A stretch of DNA of 10,352 nt from a bacterium (GTDB taxonomy: Bacteria; Patescibacteriota; Gracilibacteria; UBA1369; GCA-2718715), in the NCBI GenBank assembly GCA_030426295.1, contig JAUHYY010000032.1, positions 1 through 10,352 on the forward strand. Direction: 5' to 3'. The notes beneath the pieces were generated by a model that saw nothing but the letters and a program-made list of their open reading frames with translations, was not told the DNA's origin and ran no database searches. Both the position numbers and the translations under genes were made by a program. This document shows, piece by piece, positions 6,738-10,352 of the stretch (position 1 is its first letter; every line of letters begins with the position of its first letter).

Positions 6738-9329
6738 ATGGAAGAAAATTACTTTGAAAAGTTCACTAAAGAAGCCAAAGAAGCTTTGGTTGTTGCACAA
6801 GAAAAGGCTCAAGAAGCTAAATTAAGCTATGTTGGAACAGAGCATATTTTGCTTGGGATTTTGTCTCAATCGAATTCTCTTGGAGCAACAATAGCCAATA
6901 ATTTTGGTGTTTCATCTAGCAATGTTGAAATGGTGCTTAAGACTGTTGGGAGATCCAGTGGTTCTTACGCAAAAAATAACTCCAATAATGATGTTGGTGG
7001 TTTATCTGGTTTCGCTAAACAAGTTATTGAAGATGCTGTGAAGTGTGCAGCTGAGTATAATCATAGCTTTGTTGGTACAGAACATCTTTTGTTTGCTTTG
7101 GTTTCACAAGAAAATACTGCTGCAACTGTTATTCTTGAAAATATGAAGATTGACCCTGCTCATATACGACAGCAATTGATAGATATTTTTGAGAAGAATG
7201 ATCAAATGATGCCAGGTATGCCTGGCATGCAACCTGGTGCTGGGCAGGTTAATCCTTTGGAGTTCTTTTTAAGTGGGCTGCACGGAGTTTTAGCTGGTAA
7301 TGAAAATAATTTTCAAGATGCTTATAAGCACAAGCAAGGTCCGGAGGGTAAAAAAGGTAAATCTAAAACTCCAACTCTTGATTATTTCACGAATGATCTT
7401 TGTGAAGATGCAAGAAAAGGTAAGATTGATCCGGTTATAGGTAGACATGAAGAAATACAGAGAGTTATTAGCATTTTGAATCGTAAAACCAAGAATAACC
7501 CTGTTCTGACTGGTGAACCAGGCGTAGGTAAAACTGCAGTAGTTGAGGGATTAGTATTAAGGATAGTGAGTGGAGAAGTCCCTGAAACAATGCTTGATAA
7601 AAGAATCTTAAGCTTGTCTATGGGAGCTGTTGTCGCTGGGACTAAATACAGGGGCGAATTTGAAGAGAGAATTAAGCATATAGTTGATGAAGCTATTTCT
7701 GTTCCTAATGTGATTTTATTTATTGATGAATTACATACTTTGGTTGGTGCTGGTTCTGCTGAAGGTAGTCTAGATGCAGCGAATATTTTAAAGCCAGCGT
7801 TAAGTCGAGGACAGATTCAAATGATTGGTGCTACAACTACGGATGAATACAGAAAAAATATTGAGACTGATTCTGCTTTGGAGAGAAGATTCCAACCTGT
7901 AGTAGTTGATGAGCCTAATACTGAAGATGCAGTAGAAATATTAATGGGGCTAAGAGAAACATTTGAAGATCATCATAATTTAATGATTGAAGATGATGCA
8001 ATTATTCAGTCAGTGAGTTTAGCTAAAAGGTATGTTACTGATCGTTTTCTGCCTGATAAGGCTATCGATTTAGTTGATGAAGCATGTGCATTGAAAAGAG
8101 TTACTTCTACAGCGGATCGAGGTGATCTTAAAAAGCTACAAGAGAAGTTAGCAAAGATTATTAAAAAGAAAGAAGAGTCTGTTTCTAATCAGAATTATGA
8201 GAAAGCAGCTAAGCTACGTGATGAAGAGCTAGTTTTAATAAATGATATTGAAGAAATGAAAAAGACTAAAACTCCACGCGAGCAAAGAGAAAGGATTAAT
8301 AGCGAAGATATTGCAGAAGTAGTTTCAAAGATGACAGGAGTGCCTGTTACTAAGTTGATGAGTAAAGATATTGCTAAGCTTAAAAATCTAGAGCAGACTT
8401 TGCATAAGAGAATTATTGGTCAAGAAGATGCTGTTAAACAGGTAGCCCAGGCTATTAGAAGGTCAAGAACTGGTGTTGCAGATCATAATAGACCTATTGG
8501 TTCATTTATTTTCCTTGGGCCTACTGGTGTTGGTAAAACTGAGCTTGTTAAAGCTCTTGCTGAAGAAGTTTACGATAATGAAAAAGCGCTTATTAAAATA
8601 GATATGAGTGAGTTTATGGAAAGACATAATGCTTCTCGTCTTATTGGTGCAACCGCTGGTTATGTCGGTTATGAAGAAGGTGGTCAGTTGACGGAGTCTG
8701 TTAGAAGAAAACCTTATAGTGTTGTGTTATTTGATGAAATTGAGAAGGCTCATCCAGAAGTGTTTAATTTGTTACTACAAATTCTTGAAGATGGTTCTCT
8801 GAGTGATGGGCAGGGGCGTAAAGTAGATTTTTCGAATACAATTATTGTTATGACTTCTAATATTGGTGCTGATCAGCTTACGCAGAAAGCTGCTAATATT
8901 GGGTTTTCTCTTGGTGCTAAAGATAAATCAAAGGCTGAGCGTGATTATGATCAGGCTAAAGATAATGTACTTGATGAGTTAAAGAAGAACTTCAGACCTG
9001 AATTTTTGAATAGAATTGATAATATTGTTATTTTTGACGCTCTAACACATGATGAAATTAAAGAGATTGTTAAGCTTCAAGTGAATAGACTTCAAAGGCG
9101 TCTTGATAATAAGCATATCAAGTTAAATGTTACTTCTGGTGCTTTAGATAATCTAGCTGAAGTAAGTTATGATCCAGAGTATGGAGCTCGTCCTGCAAGA
9201 AGAAAGATGCAAGAAATGATTGAAGATATTATTACTCAAATGATTTTAGATGGTGAAATTGATGAAGGTGATGAGGTTAAGGTTACGAAGAAGGGTCAAG
9301 GATTGGATTTTAAGCCTGAGAAAAAATAA
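6738..9329 (+). CDS. clpC: ATP-dependent Clp protease ATP-binding subunit ClpC
   Basis: This 863-residue Hsp100 unfoldase threads proteins into the ClpP chamber or remodels them. Domains in order: a double ClpN substrate/adaptor-binding repeat (about 5-70 and 88-152, each with a VGTEH-L motif), a linker (about 154-212), AAA-1 with Walker A GEPGVGKT (259-266), Walker B LFIDE (327-331) and arginine fingers R383/R384, a middle domain with a UVR-like NYEKAAKLRDEE (486-497), and AAA-2 with Walker A GPTGVGKT (594-601), Walker B VLFDE (663-667), sensor 1 N708, R759 in FLNRI and sensor 2 R818 in GARP. An IGF tripeptide (721-723) stands where ClpC and ClpX proteins carry the ClpP-binding loop. It and the short middle domain separate this protein from ClpB. 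The linker is longer than in typical Firmicutes ClpC and contains a Met-Pro-Gly run (157-166). Neither clpP nor mcsA/mcsB/ctsR is nearby. The start has no Shine-Dalgarno sequence. Confidence 0.98.
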   Translation: MEENYFEKFTKEAKEALVVAQEKAQEAKLSYVGTEHILLGILSQSNSLGATIANNFGVSSSNVEMVLKTVGRSSGSYAKNNSNNDVGGLSGFAKQVIEDAVKCAAEYNHSFVGTEHLLFALVSQENTAATVILENMKIDPAHIRQQLIDIFEKNDQMMPGMPGMQPGAGQVNPLEFFLSGLHGVLAGNENNFQDAYKHKQGPEGKKGKSKTPTLDYFTNDLCEDARKGKIDPVIGRHEEIQRVISILNRKTKNNPVLTGEPGVGKTAVVEGLVLRIVSGEVPETMLDKRILSLSMGAVVAGTKYRGEFEERIKHIVDEAISVPNVILFIDELHTLVGAGSAEGSLDAANILKPALSRGQIQMIGATTTDEYRKNIETDSALERRFQPVVVDEPNTEDAVEILMGLRETFEDHHNLMIEDDAIIQSVSLAKRYVTDRFLPDKAIDLVDEACALKRVTSTADRGDLKKLQEKLAKIIKKKEESVSNQNYEKAAKLRDEELVLINDIEEMKKTKTPREQRERINSEDIAEVVSKMTGVPVTKLMSKDIAKLKNLEQTLHKRIIGQEDAVKQVAQAIRRSRTGVADHNRPIGSFIFLGPTGVGKTELVKALAEEVYDNEKALIKIDMSEFMERHNASRLIGATAGYVGYEEGGQLTESVRRKPYSVVLFDEIEKAHPEVFNLLLQILEDGSLSDGQGRKVDFSNTIIVMTSNIGADQLTQKAANIGFSLGAKDKSKAERDYDQAKDNVLDELKKNFRPEFLNRIDNIVIFDALTHDEIKEIVKLQVNRLQRRLDNKHIKLNVTSGALDNLAEVSYDPEYGARPARRKMQEMIEDIITQMILDGEIDEGDEVKVTKKGQGLDFKPEKK
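7209..7228 (+). repeat. Perfect 8-bp hairpin inside the clpC linker coding region
   Basis: ATGCCAGG (7209-7216) and CCTGGCAT (7221-7228) are exact reverse complements around a TATG loop. They encode M158 to M164 of ClpC (Met-Pro-Gly twice, then Met). It is the most GC-rich compact stem I found in the window. It may be a by-product of the repeated Met-Pro-Gly codons, though the alternating CCA-GGT and CCT-GGC codon choices are what make it a perfect palindrome. Confidence 0.8.
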
Positions 9330-9337
9330 ATTATTGG

Positions 9338-9416
9338 TTTGGTTAGGTAGTAAAATTGTCTTGCCAATTAACTGTTTATCAGTATAATACAGCAGCTATT
9401 TTATTACTTAACCAAA
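9338..9416 (+). repeat. Long inverted repeat flanking the rpsA promoter
   Basis: The arms are 9338-9356 and 9398-9416, separated by 41 nt. All 19 positions pair in plus-strand RNA: 17 Watson-Crick and two G-U pairs (9346 with 9408, 9350 with 9404). A further G-U pair at 9337/9417 is possible. On the minus strand the same two positions would be A-C mismatches, so the structure favours plus-strand RNA. The left arm is in the clpC 3' region. The right arm ends 7 nt before the rpsA ATG. No U-run follows, so it is not a standard terminator. Confidence 0.8.
9361..9388 (+). promoter_or_regulatory. Promoter of rpsA
   Basis: TTGCCA (9361-9366), a 16-bp spacer and a perfect TATAAT (9383-9388) make the strongest promoter in the window. 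It is expected for a highly expressed ribosomal protein gene. Transcription should start near 9394-9395 and give a leader of about 30 nt. The spacer contains a small dyad, ACTG (9371-9374) and CAGT (9380-9383), whose significance is unclear. The promoter lies wholly within the loop of the 9338-9416 inverted repeat. Confidence 0.7.
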
Positions 9417-9423
9417 TACCGTT

Positions 9424-10352
9424 ATGAATCCTGCTACGAAGGATATGATTTCAATGGAAGATCTGTTAAAAGATTCTCCTGTTTTTTATACACCAGAGCC
9501 AGGAACTATAGTTGAAGGATCTGTTATTACAGTTCACAAAAATAGAGTTCTTGTTGATTTAGGTGGAGTTACTACTGGTGTAATTGCTGGTAGAGAAGCT
9601 GTTGATAGTGATGATACTATCAAAGAACTTAAAGAAGGTGACGAAGTAAGTGCTTTAGTACTTGAACCTGAAAATGATGAAGGTTTAGTTGTGCTTTCGC
9701 TAAGAAAAGCTAGCCAACACAGAACTTGGAAGCAATTTGTTGAATTCTATGAAAGTAAAAAGACTATTCCAGTTAAAGTTACAGAAGCTAATAAAGGTGG
9801 TCTGCTTATCGAGAAAGATAGTATTAAAGGATTTATCCCTGTTTCTCAGTTAGCACCTCTTCATTACCCACGTGTAAATGGTGCTGATAGTGCAAAGATT
9901 CTTGCGAGACTTCAAAAGCTTGTAGGTGAAACTCTTAACGTAAGAATTATTAATATGGATCCTGATACTAGAAAGTTAGTTCTTTCTGAGAAGGATGCTC
10001 AAGAAGATAAAAGAAAAGAAGCTCTTAAAGATGTTTCTGTTGGAGAAGTTGTACAAGGTCAAATTAGTGGTGTTGTTAACTTCGGTATCTTCGTTACATT
10101 TAAGGGGCTTGAAGGTCTTGTACATATCTCTGAGATCGCTTGGGGACATGTTAATGATCCATCAACATTTGGTAAGCTTGGAGACGATGTTGAAGTTAAG
10201 GTTATCGGTATCGAAGGTGAAAAGATTTCACTATCTATGAAGCAACTATCTGAAAATCCTTGGCATGAACTTGCTGAACAATACAAACTAGGTCAAAAAG
10301 TTACTGGTAAAGTTAACAGAATTACTGACTACGGTGTGTTTATTAGTCTTGC
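9424..10352 (+). CDS. rpsA: Ribosomal protein S1 (3' partial)
   Basis: The frame is open from the ATG at 9424 to the window end (309 codons seen). It has four consecutive S1 RNA-binding repeats: about 27-95 (EPGTIVEGSVI, VDLGG, LSLRKA), 113-192 (degenerate, KGFIPVSQL), 205-275 (VSVGEVVQGQI, FGIFVTF, GLVHISEIAW, ISLSMKQL) and a fourth cut by the edge (LGQKVTGKV, DYGVFISL). Repeat 3 has the canonical RNA-binding surface with Phe220, Phe223 and His234. S1 binds single-stranded mRNA and brings it to the 30S subunit. The short N-terminal extension (MNPATKDMISMEDLL) is compatible with CPR-type S1 proteins, which have fewer repeats than the six of E. coli. A second in-frame ATG at 9445 is possible, but the leader length favours 9424. 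In E. coli S1 represses its own mRNA, so the unusual leader structure upstream is of interest. Confidence 0.95.
   Translation, partial: MNPATKDMISMEDLLKDSPVFYTPEPGTIVEGSVITVHKNRVLVDLGGVTTGVIAGREAVDSDDTIKELKEGDEVSALVLEPENDEGLVVLSLRKASQHRTWKQFVEFYESKKTIPVKVTEANKGGLLIEKDSIKGFIPVSQLAPLHYPRVNGADSAKILARLQKLVGETLNVRIINMDPDTRKLVLSEKDAQEDKRKEALKDVSVGEVVQGQISGVVNFGIFVTFKGLEGLVHISEIAWGHVNDPSTFGKLGDDVEVKVIGIEGEKISLSMKQLSENPWHELAEQYKLGQKVTGKVNRITDYGVFISL

Noticed and set aside
9995..10286. Open frames on both strands within the S1 gene
   Set aside because: The main frame carries canonical S1 repeats without interruption; the others are low-quality overlaps.
1..10352. Reassigned UGA codon, as in some CPR lineages
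   Set aside because: No stop is TGA (five TAA, three TAG), which raised the idea. But no in-frame TGA interrupts the conserved genes, and Gly and Trp use normal codons. Recoded lineages use UGA often, so low GC and chance explain the missing TGA stops.

Overview
The window is about 10.3 kb of AT-rich bacterial DNA, densely packed, with one gene on the minus strand and the rest on the plus strand. A small-genome lineage of the Candidate Phyla Radiation (Patescibacteria) is the best guess. The reasons are short or overlapping gene junctions, near-absence of Shine-Dalgarno sequences, a VanW-domain exported protein with tandem repeat-like modules, and a four-or-more-repeat ribosomal protein S1 with sequence typical of that group. 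This placement is inference. The genetic code looks standard: stops are TAA (5) and TAG (3), and I saw no in-frame TGA.

Layout. 1-297 is the C-terminal end of a membrane acyltransferase-like protein (DUF1624/heparan-alpha-glucosaminide N-acetyltransferase family), cut by the window edge. 342-1991 is an exported VanW-domain protein with its own promoter. It converges tail-to-tail, with an 11-bp overlap, on a minus-strand CPBP-family intramembrane metalloprotease (1981-2688). That protease diverges from a plus-strand run of four genes: a bacterial PH-domain membrane protein, the Holliday-junction helicase ruvB, an acidic-linker lipoprotein, and an EamA/DMT-family transporter. Their junctions are an 11-bp overlap, a 15-bp gap and a 1-bp TAATG overlap, so they are probably one operon ending at 6646. 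After a 91-bp gap with an extended -10 promoter comes clpC (6738-9329), the full-length two-ATPase unfoldase. It is followed, after a 94-bp gap with a strong promoter, by the start of rpsA (ribosomal protein S1), which runs off the window.

How the parts relate. Most of the smaller genes belong to the envelope (acyltransferase, VanW, CPBP protease, PH protein, lipoprotein, transporter). ruvB, clpC and rpsA are core information-processing or protein quality-control genes. No mobile element, CRISPR array, tRNA or rRNA was found, and I see no new multi-gene defence or secretion system.

The most unusual signals are non-coding. A 19-bp inverted repeat, complete in RNA when two G-U pairs are allowed, has the rpsA promoter in its loop. 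Putative promoters in the 13-bp divergent junction face each other and suggest that the PH-protein start lies at 2729. There is an 8-bp perfect hairpin inside the Met-Pro-Gly linker of clpC. Recognisable promoters lie 15-30 nt upstream of starts that have no Shine-Dalgarno sequence.
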